Notes under the pieces: generated by a model
The model's database searches: none
Told to the model about the DNA's origin: nothing
The model's input: the letters and a program-made list of their open reading frames with translations, nothing else
Made by a program: the position numbers and the translations under genes
Part shown: positions 45,801-58,706 of the stretch, piece by piece
Position numbering within the stretch: position 1 is the first letter of the stretch
How the letters are laid out: the number at the start of each line of letters is the position of its first letter
From: Triops longicaudatus
Taxonomy: Eukaryota > Arthropoda > Branchiopoda > Notostraca > Triopsidae
Length of the DNA stretch: 64,000 nt
Direction: 5' to 3'
Assembly (NCBI GenBank): GCA_022885665.1
Contig: JAGQDJ010000021.1
Location: forward strand, 346,456 to 410,455

Positions 45801-48800
45801 GAACATGCTAAATTGGTTCCATTACTGACAACCTTCCCCAACCATAGCTCTTAACACACACATGTTACTATCGCTATGCAAGGGGTTCGTCCCCGCATAA
45901 CACAGTGCCTGTAACCACATAGGCTCTGCTGTGTGCCTAGGCCGTAGCTTTTAGGCTTCTCCCCTCTATGCTTACCAATCTAGAAATTGTTTTACGCCCA
46001 AGTCCACCTTTCAACGCTGAGGTATCGCAAGGAGGCATGGCTCAATGTGAGAAATAAAAATAAATCTCTCTATAAAAACCCACAAACGCGCCGTTATTGG
46101 GACGATGCGGATCATTGATTCTCGCTCCACTCCTCTGGGCCCATACATCTCTACCCTAGAAACGTTTTACAGGATACCCTAATATATACGTTTGCTTCTC
46201 CCCCTTTGGCTGCCCGTCTTCACTGGGGAAAAGAAACCGATCGACACCCTCGTAACGCCTTAAGACTGTGTAACTCAGGTACTATGTAAAACGTGGCTCA
46301 GCCTCATTTGCAGCAAGCGCAACTAGGATACGCCGTACCAATTGCCATGGGTACCGAGGCTATTGTAGCATGAAGCAATTAGAGAAGTGCCTGGGGGCAA
46401 TGGATCTGACTACAGGTAAAGTGAATAAAAGCGTAGTGTACTGTGCGGTACAGTACTACATTCTTGGCTTCACCTTTACTTACCCAAGTACAGGATTCGG
46501 GAAATGAGCTTCTCCGCGGGGTTTGAAGCATAATGACAAGCACACTCTTACGAGTACTTTCTCAAAGTTACACAGCGTGCCCGAGTTTCGTGTCACGCCG
46601 AAAATATGCTGATTCAAAACAGCACTGGTTAAAGACATGCACGCGTACTCTATACTCTTTATCTCTTATTTTGCAGTGGCTGTTCACAATGGAGTGATTG
46701 CATGACCGGGAATCCAACCCTTTTTGCCTCTTCCGACCAACTACATTTAAGATCTTAACTCTTCCGGTTTTGTCCCCCTTTTACAGCGGTAGAGTACTCG
46801 TAAGGTAAGCCAGTACAAAGCAAGAGCTTAGTAACATTTCCAAAACGTAGCCTATAATTTCACCCGCATTTCGCTCCCTTTTCCTTCGCTACAGAGTGGA
46901 ACAATAGTCATTCACTTACACATGCATAACCGAATAACACTCTCCCCCCAACTTTGACACAATCTCCGCAAACTTGATACGGGGATAAATCACACCCGAT
47001 ATAGAAATGTAAACCGAGAAAGCGCAGTGTTCTGTAGAAACAAACAACGAATAAAAAGAGCTACAATGGTATTCCCAATGTTTTCGTTTGGTTATGCTCC
47101 GCAATAGACTTGCTGCTATATATCTCGCCATTACGCGTCCCTTTGTCTCTCTCAGCTTTCAAGCCGTCGAATAAACATGTCCAATACCACAGCCTTTACT
47201 TCTTCGCTGGGGCTGGCATAAGTATATTATTCCTAGACGAATTCAATCCTGTCAAGAAGGACTTGTATTATTGGCTGGCCCTACGGATTGAAAACACGTT
47301 GAGGCAAAAAGGAATACCAGTAAACGGTTTCTATCTCGGCAAGTTTGCGGAACGGAGTCCGGGGAAACGCGAGGGTTCTCATGTCGGCTTTGTACACACA
47401 CAACACACACATACATACAGAGGAGAAAGTATACCGTAGCACTCTTCGGGTATTTTACTTTCGCGGAGAGACAGAATACAGCGAGTAGGGCGTATTGATC
47501 GCCCCAGAGATCTCGCTCGGTTCTATGGAGTTGGATCTTCCGTCACAAAGAAGGAGTTCAGGACACAACCCGAATTATATGCGAAGGACAAGGACCGTAC
47601 AACCCGAGTAGTGAAGGACGCCTCCCTACAGGATTACTTTTCTGAATCGGTTATCCCACCGACTTTCCAAGTCCTGTTTAACCTTTTCCTTTTCATCACA
47701 GCTTTAGATCAACCAGTAACTATTAACCTTGTCATTGTTGAGGTTAATCCTTCACCACAAGGTTACCTACCATATACTGCCAGAACACCATACATCCTGC
47801 CAAGGTGCAAGTTCTTGAACCGTGCACGCATATAAAGTAAACACAAACAAAAATTCTTAAAAAAAATCAAAACTTAAAAGTGAAGAGAAAGAAACAACCA
47901 AAAGCACGAAAAGAAGACAAGGAAAAGAAAATTAAAGAAAATATAAATGTATAAGAATAACACCATTTCCAGGTAACTACGTAAATTTCTTTGAATAAAT
48001 TAACGGCTTCAGCTTTGTGAACATTTTACGTAAAGGATTAGTATCCAACTCACGGGCTCATTTGTCTAAATTGTTGCGTTAAGCGTATCAAATAAGGAGC
48101 AGATGCTAGCTCCCTAACTCCAATGGGTCTTGTCTGCTTTACGAGGTTAGTGTCACACAGCAAGTATTTAAGGCAACTTACATTGCCCCTTGTTTCACCC
48201 GTTCTTTCATTTGGATGAGTCATGCCGGAACAAAAATAAAATAGAAAAATTATTTATTTCACTTTTTAGGTTGCGTTCTCTTTTTTTCCTCCGCAAGTTA
48301 CCGATATGAGATAGAGTTAGACTATTTTAATATTCGAAGAGACTTTTTCGTGGAAAGGTAGCCAGGAACAAGTGACAAAAGCAGAACTTTGTAAGAGAAG
48401 GCACACAAGTTAGGCAAAGTTTGGCTGGAACAGGCGCTGGAGAGTACACGGGTGACATAGGATGTTTGTATCCTCGCAGCGCAGTGTCTAAGAGACGGCG
48501 GAACTGGCCGAACTTTGTGAGACTTGGGCGCGAAACTTTTCGTGCAACGGAAGCCACTTCGGAGGCGTCCTAAGCAACCTCAAAAGGCTCTGGGCTTAAT
48601 ACTCCAACAAGAGGTTGCTGATCACGTCAAGGGAAAGAAAAATAAATCGATTTAGCCGTTTCTCTTCCTTAGCTTTCTGCTTCACAGGAAAAATAGCAAA
48701 ATGAGTCATTGCATTCTGGTTCTTCGATTTGTCAGAAAAACGAACCGAGCAATGTAATTTTGGAACGCGTAGCGATCAAAAGGTTCGGACAGCTTTAAAA

Positions 48801-51800
48801 GCAACTTTTCGTCTTTTTCAACCCTTATTGTTCTGCTGTCTGCAGCCATCGTTCATTCTCGAATTTGAGGTGGGTTATAGCCAAACAAGTCTTTTCTAAT
48901 TTTCGATCGTATTCTTTGTCGAAACCTAAGAGCTATTGGGTTGCGTTGTTGGTGGGCAGAGATAAATCCACAAGATACCTATAGCGAGGTAATTAACCAA
49001 AGGGCAAAATAAACTATGTCGGTTCCCCAGGAAAGGAGAACAGAATAAGTGAACAACCCATTTCATATGCCAGACATAAGCTGCTTGTCATCGTCCTTTT
49101 ATAATCCCAATAATGCGTGACAGAATTTGTGCAGCTTAGTATATAGGCAAGACCACTGAGCATGACTGAACTCCGAAGCCTCACGCTACCTCACAAGCCA
49201 ATCGAAATAGAAATACATTATCATGAACCAAGTTCCAGCCGAACTAAAAAATTTCTACCTTGTAAGTACGAAATTTCCCTATTAGCCGTGATAATTATCG
49301 AATCAGTGCGATCTGTCTGCATTAATTTTCTTGATTTCTGAATCTTAAGCCCATGATGGAGGTAAGACGCCTTTGACCAATTACGACAAGTTTCGTGGGC
49401 GTTTTCGCAAATACTATAGTGTATTTGCCAACTTTTGTGACAGTAAAGTTTTAATTTAACACATTAATGTGCAATAATTAAAATTTCTTCAGAAAGTTCG
49501 GTAGCTAAATCGCATTACTGAGCTTGAGATTTTTGAATATTTATCAAAATCACTAATTGACGTTCGTTTGTGCAGAAATTGATGCAACTTTCTAGACTAT
49601 CGTATTCTAAAATTTTTAGAACGCTTTCGGAGTGTAACACTGAAAAGAAATATTCGTCTTGTTACCTTCAAAGCCAATTATTTCCGTAAGACTTGAACTT
49701 GCAAAAAGTAATTCATAACGACCTACTTAGCTTTACGCCTTTTCAGATTCCTTCTCATTCGCAGATCGTTAAAAACGTATTCAACCTTCGCACTCTAAAC
49801 CTACATTAGGTTGACTTGCACAATTAAGTTAAATTTACCAAGGTGGTGCGGCGGTCTGACACTCCGCAATGAGTAGGCATACGGACTCGTCATTTCTTGG
49901 CCACACTCTGGTCTTTCCACAATATACAACTGATGATTAGTCTCCATCATCGTGGCAGCAATTTAAAGAATTACTCGAGACGCGCTTAGCTTTTTATGAA
50001 CGCCCCAGCATACCACGCTTGCAGGTTTGGCACTCGGGTCGGACGTAATAACCAAAAAGCAGTCCCTGGAATGGCTGTCCACTAGACCGAAGCCCAAAAC
50101 AAAAGCCGGGCAAGTTTCTGGCTAAAACGGCAGATTGCTGAAGACAGTCCTTTCATGTTCGTCCCGCTGTTCAGAACGAGTATCGCAAGCAAGTACGTAG
50201 CATAAGTCTGCCTCAACTTGTTGATTGAATTGCTTCACTTCACCAGCCGCTGCCGCCACTTCACTTAGTTGAAAATGCGACAATACCGCACGCTAACACT
50301 TGGTGTTTTCTTCACTTTTTCCTTTCTTGGCAGGTTTCGACGAAACACAAAGGTAAGGTCAAAAGTAGAGAGAGAGAAAAACAACCAAAAAATGCACACG
50401 AACCCCCCACGCACTCTTTACTCACTGGGCAAATCTCTTAGCTAATTCCAGAGGGACAGCCTGTTTTTCGCACTTGTATAATGAACGTCACTGGAAAAAG
50501 TGGCTTCCTGAACCCGTGTCATAAAACTATGCAAGGGACGCCATTTCAAATGTCAACAGCGGAATTGCTCAAGTTCCCAAGTTATTAAGAACAGACCACC
50601 CTCCGTTATGGCACGAAAACCTGTTTCAACACTTCCTTCGTCATTGACAAGAGCCCCAAATTCCTGGCCATCAGGTCGACACTGTTTGCGAAGAAACAAT
50701 TTTCTGGCAACTAAATTGACAATTTTGAGCCTTTCGAGGGAGGTTAGGCGTGTTGGAATCCCGGGGTTGACGCGCAAAAACGAACGAAGCTTATCCGCGA
50801 TTCCCCTCCCTCGAGTTCTTTTCGAGCTTTTATCGCTTCCAAAGGTATGGGAAGCGGCAGGCCTCCTACCGTAATGCTACTGACGCCTCAGCTTCCTGCT
50901 TGCATTCCCTATATCCACGGCGAAGCCCCGTCTACGGCGAGGAACACCCGACCCCCAGGAATAAGGAACGCCCCCTGCCCATGTCTGCGGTGCGCCAGAT
51001 TCTGTGCCAGGGCGGTCACCACTAAACGCAACTCAAGTGGCGGAAGATTTCGCGTGCAACACTAATACTTTGGACTTCCAAGGAAGCGGATGAAGCACCT
51101 TGGCTATTGAGCCAGTCTTTTCAGCTGGATGCAAATGGCGCTTCCTGGGAAAGTACCCCAAGACATCGCGCAGCACTTTGTCGATCTCATACCTCCACGG
51201 AAGCCCCTAAGTCCCTGTCTTCACGGCGTACTTGGTTCAGCATAATGCAAATTATAAACATTCCATCGGACTGATGGAGAGAAAACGAATGAACCACAAA
51301 GAAAATGACAAAAAAGTCCCTTCTCCGCGTTTTTTTCCGCAGCTATGCACATAAGCTAGGCAAGGGTGTTGGAGCTGCACTGAGGGAAGATGCGGGAAGA
51401 GCTGAAAGTGATGAAGTACGACAGTAAGACGAATATGACTTTTGGGAGATGCCGAGTGCCAAAATAAAGTACTGCTGTTGAAGCGCGTTAGAACGGCTCG
51501 AAATAAACTTGGGCGTATCGAGCTTACCATTATTTTCCCCTTCAGTTGTATTTTTTCGCCTTATTTTTTATGCTTTTTTATTTCAAAACATAAACAAGAA
51601 ATAGTCAGCTTGGCCACATTGTAATGGGGGTAAGCGATTCGTAATGGAGTAATGCTAAATAACGTTTGCAGAAAGGAAATCATAAATGCACTACATTACT
51701 TGAAATTGCAAGTTGGGCGTGATAGAAGAAGTTTACTTTACGTAAGCGCTTTCTGTATCTGAATTTAATGCCAATTGAACTAGTTTCAATTCTATCAAAT

Positions 51801-54800
51801 TTTGTCGAACTTTTATGGGATATACCTGATATGCTTTTTCTATACCGTTTTCTTTTGTTTCACTACAGTAAAATCTCGTTATAAAGAACACCCTGGGAAC
51901 TGAATAAACCGTTCGTTATATCCGAAGCTCGTTACATCAGTTAGTTGCTTTTACATAAGCTCTTTATACATTTACATAACTCGGACATTAAAATCCATCC
52001 ATATGGCCGACAGTTTATTATAAAAGGGTTCACCATAACGAGATTCCATTATATTGTGTTATTACAGCAAAAACTGATGGTCATCAATGATCTCTCAAAC
52101 TACGCCATTTAAACTCGATTACGTGCAAATAAAATCTCGTTATAACAATCCTCCAGGGAAAAGCAATTGTTCGCTACAGCCGAAGATCGTTATATCAGGC
52201 GTTTTTTCTTCACATTTCGTAACTCGAGATCTTATAATACAACACGTTTACTATAGCCAACAGTAAGTTATAACAAGATTCCTCTGCATAACGAATCTCC
52301 TAGTGGATAGAATACCGTTCGTTATATCCGAAGTCCTTTGGAGGCTTCTACACATTTGCATAATCTATTGACGATTTTCTCGTCTTTCATAGCGACAGCT
52401 CGTTATAAAAGAGTTCGTTATATCGAAATTCCACAGAAACTAATATATCGAGCTAATTATAACATGCTAATTTTTAGCACACGACAAGACTGTCTGGGAT
52501 CAGAGAAAATCTACGAGCGCATCATACCTCGTATCACGTTATAATTCCTTTCCCGCCTGTGACTGCGTTGTTTTTCTTGGCGCAGCCTAATTTTCTCACC
52601 GGGTGACCTTTTCTTTCATCACTTTTCGGCTATATGGCTGTAGCTTCTGTCCAAAGTCACTGAGCGTTCCTGCATATTCCCTTAATCTGTTGACACCTCA
52701 CCTCCTCCCCTTCAAGATGTTAACTGTTTTATCTCCCGGGCTGTGAGCCGCTTCACTTACTGACGCATCCTTTCTGTTTTTTGTTTACTTTCGCACTCAC
52801 TCAGAACGACACCGAACGCTTGTTCGTTTTCCTTTCGTAAAACCTTACCTTTACCAGCTCTACTCCATAATCTTGACAAAACGCATTCAAACCGTGCAAC
52901 ACATTCATGCCTAAATACACGGATCTCATTTCTTGGGTATCAGTTTATGATGCAACTAGTAATACCAGTAATGAAGTTATCGATTGGCCTACGTTAACTA
53001 CAAGGACACCGCTTTTAATAACTACCCGTGCGCTTCCATGTGTCTCTCCCGGAATCCACGTGCATTACGTGAGTTCGACATACTTCCTATCCCCCCAGTT
53101 CCTGTCGGTTGTGGCTCTTCGTTTTCCATATTCCCGGTAGTAGATACCAAGCGTGTACAAGTACATCCAAGCAAGCTTCAGATCCACTAATTAATTTCCC
53201 AACTGGTGGGTTATTACTCCAGTTATCGCATCCTTTACCCCAGCCCCATATTCCGGACCCAACAAAAGATTATTCGTACCGAAGGGTCCGGCCTATAGTC
53301 CATGCCCCGCGGGAACAATGGATATACCTATCTGTCAGCCCATTGTTACCACCAAACAATGGCACGACGGAAAGACCATGCGATTTGCACCGTGGCAGTT
53401 AGACGCCTCTATTCGAATTTTTTCTGAAACGACTTTTCTCTGCCGAACACCAAACGAGCAACTCTTTGGAGTCAACGCACGAAAGGCTATAAAAATGGGG
53501 GAAAATATAAATAAAAAAATTCAAAGTAAATCCATTTCAAAGTAAAAACATAAATGTAACGACATTTAACTTCAAAATAGTTATTTAAATAAAATATATA
53601 ACAGAAATATGAAAGGTTTTCAAGAAATATGAAAAGAAATAATGAGTTTATTCACGCCATTTTCCAAAGCATAAAAAATATATTCAAATAAAATATCGAT
53701 ACAAATCTTTAAATTCGTTGTATTCTTAAATAAAAACTCAAGTAAACAAAATAATGTAAAATAATACGAAACAAATATACAAAACATTAAGGAAAAATAC
53801 AATACAATGGAGAGAACCCTTGGATGTAAAACCAAAATGACCCAAGATAGTTTCCGGCTAAGTCGACCAAATTTACTCCTTTCGTTCACTACGCCAGCCA
53901 AAATTCCACACACTTCTCGTTCCGTACCCAAAGTATTCTTTTAACCTTTTAGCCGTATCAAAAACCTATTTGTGTTTACCTTAGGTTGCAACGTCGGAAG
54001 AATAGGAGTCTTTCTTCTCTTTCATCAGCACGTCAGCTTGGCAGTTAAGCGTTGCATACCAAGTGTTGTTTGTAACGGTTCTGTAGCAAAACACAACGCT
54101 GAGCAACCTTACGCTCTGAGAAAAACCTTTTCGGTGCTAGAAATAAAGAAACACAGTACGGCAAAAAGGGAGCTCGTATGCCAAGCTGGCCATAATGGCC
54201 AATTCCATATGTAGCGACTTCGAACCCCCAGGACAGCTGCAGGTGCGATCCGGCAAACATATATGTCAAACGCACCCCAAATGTAATGGTTTTCGCTCTA
54301 TTTACGCGTAATATGACCTTCGCCCCTCTGTTGCCTACCCTTGATTTCTCCTGCAAACAACTGACCAAACTTGAACCCCCCTCTGGTGCAGCCCTCCCAT
54401 TGAATTTGTCCAGGAGCTAACTGTCCTAGGTATAGCCAGCTATTGTTATGCAATAAAGCTTCCTGATACCAACCAAAATGCATTTCCCTTCTTCGCTTTT
54501 ATGGTGCGCACCACGCTTTCTCAACAGCGCAGGGTTCCTTTACCGACCTTTTGTGTCCCCTCCCAAGAGACAAATCACTTCTGATGAGGGCATGCGATTG
54601 AATTCATCAAGAACGTGCAGCAGGTTGGGTCAGCATGGTAACTAGTTTAGTGTTTCCTCAGTCGGTAGCTTGTATCTTGGCGCCGTACACATGATAAGAT
54701 CGTCCTGCACTGTACATCCAATTTTTCGTCGTGTTTCTAAAACAAAATCGCCCTTACTGGATCCTGAAAGCGAAGTCTTGTAATTCACTTTTATCTCTAT

Positions 54801-57800
54801 AGTGCCATGCGTGTCGTCGGCAAAGTCATCCGTGGACCTATGCTTCTCTACACATTCATAGCACAGAAAAAAATGTTCCGAAAAATATAGGAGAAAACGA
54901 CACAAGCTGAAGGAAAACGTCTCTTTTAACAAACTGAAAAAGACGGGAAATCGAGAATTCGAACATTGTATCGAAATCTACAAAAAGCAGCCAATAGAGT
55001 TGTACATCAAATTCTCCCAATAATGAATCCTGGCGACATCAAATCAGGTTTTATGCAGATCAAAAGGTACCTGTTTACGTAAATGTACCGTGCTGTATAA
55101 AGATTCTACGACAAAGAACTTCTGAATTGCTTCTGTTTCAAACAAGATGTTCATTATACGTAATTTTAATCTAGTAGACATCCCTATCAATGGAGATACA
55201 TTTATACATTATATTATTACGTATATACTATAATGCATTTTATGTTAGAATTTCGTTATAACAAGCCATCTTGAGGCAAAAAATTTTTGGGTATATCTCA
55301 GAATTGTTCAACTGGACTTTCTCCTCCACTGTTACATAGCTTTGGGCTTAAAACCCGTTAATTGTAGAAAAAAAGCTCGCTATAAGTTCGTTATAACGAG
55401 ATCCTACGGTATTATTGCATAATTTGATTACATTATACATTTAAATGCACTATAGGAAAATCACGTTATAAATTGCAGCCAAAGGGACGAATAATTTGTC
55501 CGTTATAGGCGATTGTCCGTAATAGCCATTATTTACTAGAATGCCAGTATTCGTTATAGCGAAGTTTCACTGTACTAATAATTACTTATCTTGGAAGTAA
55601 TGTTACTTTTCATGTTGCTTTATTTTATATTTATTTTATAATGTTTTATTTAGATTTATGTTAATTAATTCATATTTGTTTTTATAACTATTTTCAAATC
55701 AGTAGATATTTCCAATATTGCCTTCTGGCGAAAGCTGTTTCACTAAATAAAAAAAAAACTAACTAGTACCTAACAAGAAACATTAGCATTTTCGTTTTAA
55801 ATTAAAATTTTGTTAGCACATAATCGAATGAGGTCTGATTTTAGGGACGACCGGAGAATTTTGACAGAAATGGTTGACGAAGTAACTTGCAATGCATTCT
55901 TCTACGTTAACTCACTAGATTCTGGAAAGCGAATTTTGATGGAAATATTCTCCTCGAATCTACCCTTGGGAGTGACAGCTGTCTACGCCATAATTACTTC
56001 GCTACCTTGGAACTCGTATACGCTTCTCGTCCAGAGCCAAGGCATTGTGACACGTTTCCATAAACTATGCACAAATGCAGCTGCTTTACTGTGCTAGACA
56101 TGGAGAAAGGCTGACAATTAAAGTTGCTTGTCCCTCGGGTCCTTCAAAACTTGCTCGCTCTTACTTAATCTCGCTATTAACACTCTCATTTATCCGCCCT
56201 ACTCGGATCATGCACTACAGACATACTTGGATGAACTGTACTCAATATTCTAGCAACTCGAGTGCATACAGAACAGTCTTACTGTTGCTGCTACATCTAT
56301 TTTTACTCACTCGCCAAATATTATCCTTGCATTAACCCTTCTAAATCCAGCGCAATACAACGTGTAATCATTACGAAAACACTTCATATTTTAAACAAAA
56401 CTCTCGTAATCTATACAAGCAAGGGTTTCACACGAAAATCGAATATTTAACCATTCTCACGGTCTTCAAGTACCCAAGTATACACAGAATTATACGTATG
56501 CTCAACGTAAGGAAACGTAATATCTGTAAGGGCTAAAAACAACAGCGCGGCACAGCGCATCAAAAACATAGTACATAGACAAGCTAAATGACACTAACGG
56601 AAGACGTGCAGTAGACACATTTATCCATGGGTTTTATATCGAAGGTCCAGAAAAGATTTAAGGGTTTGAGGTGTTAAGTTGGGAGCTCGAGCGACGTTGA
56701 CGTCCCGCGGGAAAAGCGCTCCGAATATTGATACGTTAAGCTTAGTAGCATGGGAACGAGGTAGGGAATAATACAAGAGGGTAAAAAAGAGAGAAGACAC
56801 GTGCACACTCCAGTACTCATACCACGTATTATAGCTTGGGTGGGATCTGTCCGCCAACAACACCTGACGTTAGCAAATCCCACCTCTTTTCCTCGCATCC
56901 CGGAAGGAATTACGTAGAAAGTAGCCTTCTATCCTGTGCTTGGACATATCAAAATCCCCAGTATCACAGACTCATCTCTGCTTTGTTGGACGGAGCTTAC
57001 TAGCGCACCCTTTTCTGCTAACCTAATATTTCTCAACGCACAGCTTCTTGCTACACAGAAGAAGGTCCACTGCATTTCTTCTCTCAAATTTTAGTAAAGG
57101 GATACAAGGCCTCAAAGAAGGCTTACGGTCCATTGATAAGAGCCTATAAAAAAAGAATCTACCCAGTTAGCTATGGTAAAGATGAGTCACAGCTTAGCAA
57201 CTCACGGAGTACGCAATGGACTTGGGTCTGGTATAAAAAGCGCGACTAATCGTAGCGTCCTTTTCGAAATAAGCCACGTGCCCCTGCCAAACTCTATAGT
57301 CCTTCTTTTCGGTGAATGAAGAATGCGTCGCGCTCCTATTGCTGGTCAAGTTATCAGCAGCGTTACGCTGGTGTAACGTCGGTAAATAAGCCTTGATCAG
57401 TTCTTTCGCTCCCTCTGCACACTGCGCCCAACCTGAGACCACCCTCCTCGCAACACATTCAGCCGACGTTGTTCATGTGCTACTGTAACAAAAAGTAGCC
57501 CCATTCGGATTACAGACGATGAAAGAGCAAATATTCCACAGATTTCCCAGCGCGATGATGAGGAGAGTGAAGCAAAAGCAAGGCATAGACAGCTGCTCGC
57601 ACCCTTTTCCAAAATAGGCCTCGTTCCCCTAGATCTTGTCAACCACGAGCTGTGCTTGTAAGAGCTGAGCTTTAATACTTGGAACTCCGTGCCTAACGTC
57701 AGAGCGCCCACTACTCTATTGCCATAGAAACCTCAAGCAAGTCCTCTCTAGCCTGAAATCCTGATGCTTCTACATATTCAAGCATGGAACAAATCGAGCA

Positions 57801-58587
57801 GTATTAATCTCTAGTCTGTCCGTTCTCAACTTTCAGACATACGTCTACCCAAAGAGCAATATGATCCAACAGTGGAAAAGCGAAGTTGAAGTATTTACTA
57901 TGGTAACCTTTTAAGTAAATATAGCAACGGGCTCAAGCATTAAAAGAGCTTTGGGAGGTACAGCGAAAGCCCCGACCGTAAGAACTGCGTCAATACCACC
58001 GCAGTAGCTCAATATGTGAAGGCTGCTACGGAACTCCAACAAGTTTCTAATTAACTAGTTGTCTGATGAAGCTCTTCTCACTCAGTAGTTCGGGGCCACC
58101 TGAAGTTGCACCCGAACAGGGCGGCGAATCCCCACAGCATGGTACAGCTGGGGAAATTGCCTATCCCTTTCCACCCCTTTTTCTACCGAAAACCACCCTT
58201 CGCCCCGTAAAAGCGTATTTTCTACAGACATGCACCCCAAGCAACAAGCATTGACAGTTGGTTAGAAAGAGGCAGTACACACTCTGTGGTTCGCAGTTAC
58301 AGAAATAAACCCCGATCGAGAAGAAAAATAAGTGACATGTGATCAGTAAGTTTTCAGAGCCAGATAACGTTTCCCTGACACTTAATTGCGTCTACTCTGG
58401 CCAGAACAACATTACTTGGAACTTGGATTGGAGTGCCGCAGGCAGACAACGCACTATTACTGCACCATCGGATCCCCACAACCCAAGCTGACATTTGATG
58501 AATTAGGAAAAGCTGTACGTAATCTTTTGTAACTGGCATTCATAACGCACGAGATTCATTAATATGTTAATAATAATAATAATAATA

Positions 58588-58657
<70 letters not shown>

Positions 58658-58675
58658 TAATGATACTACTAATAA

Positions 58676-58706
<31 letters not shown>

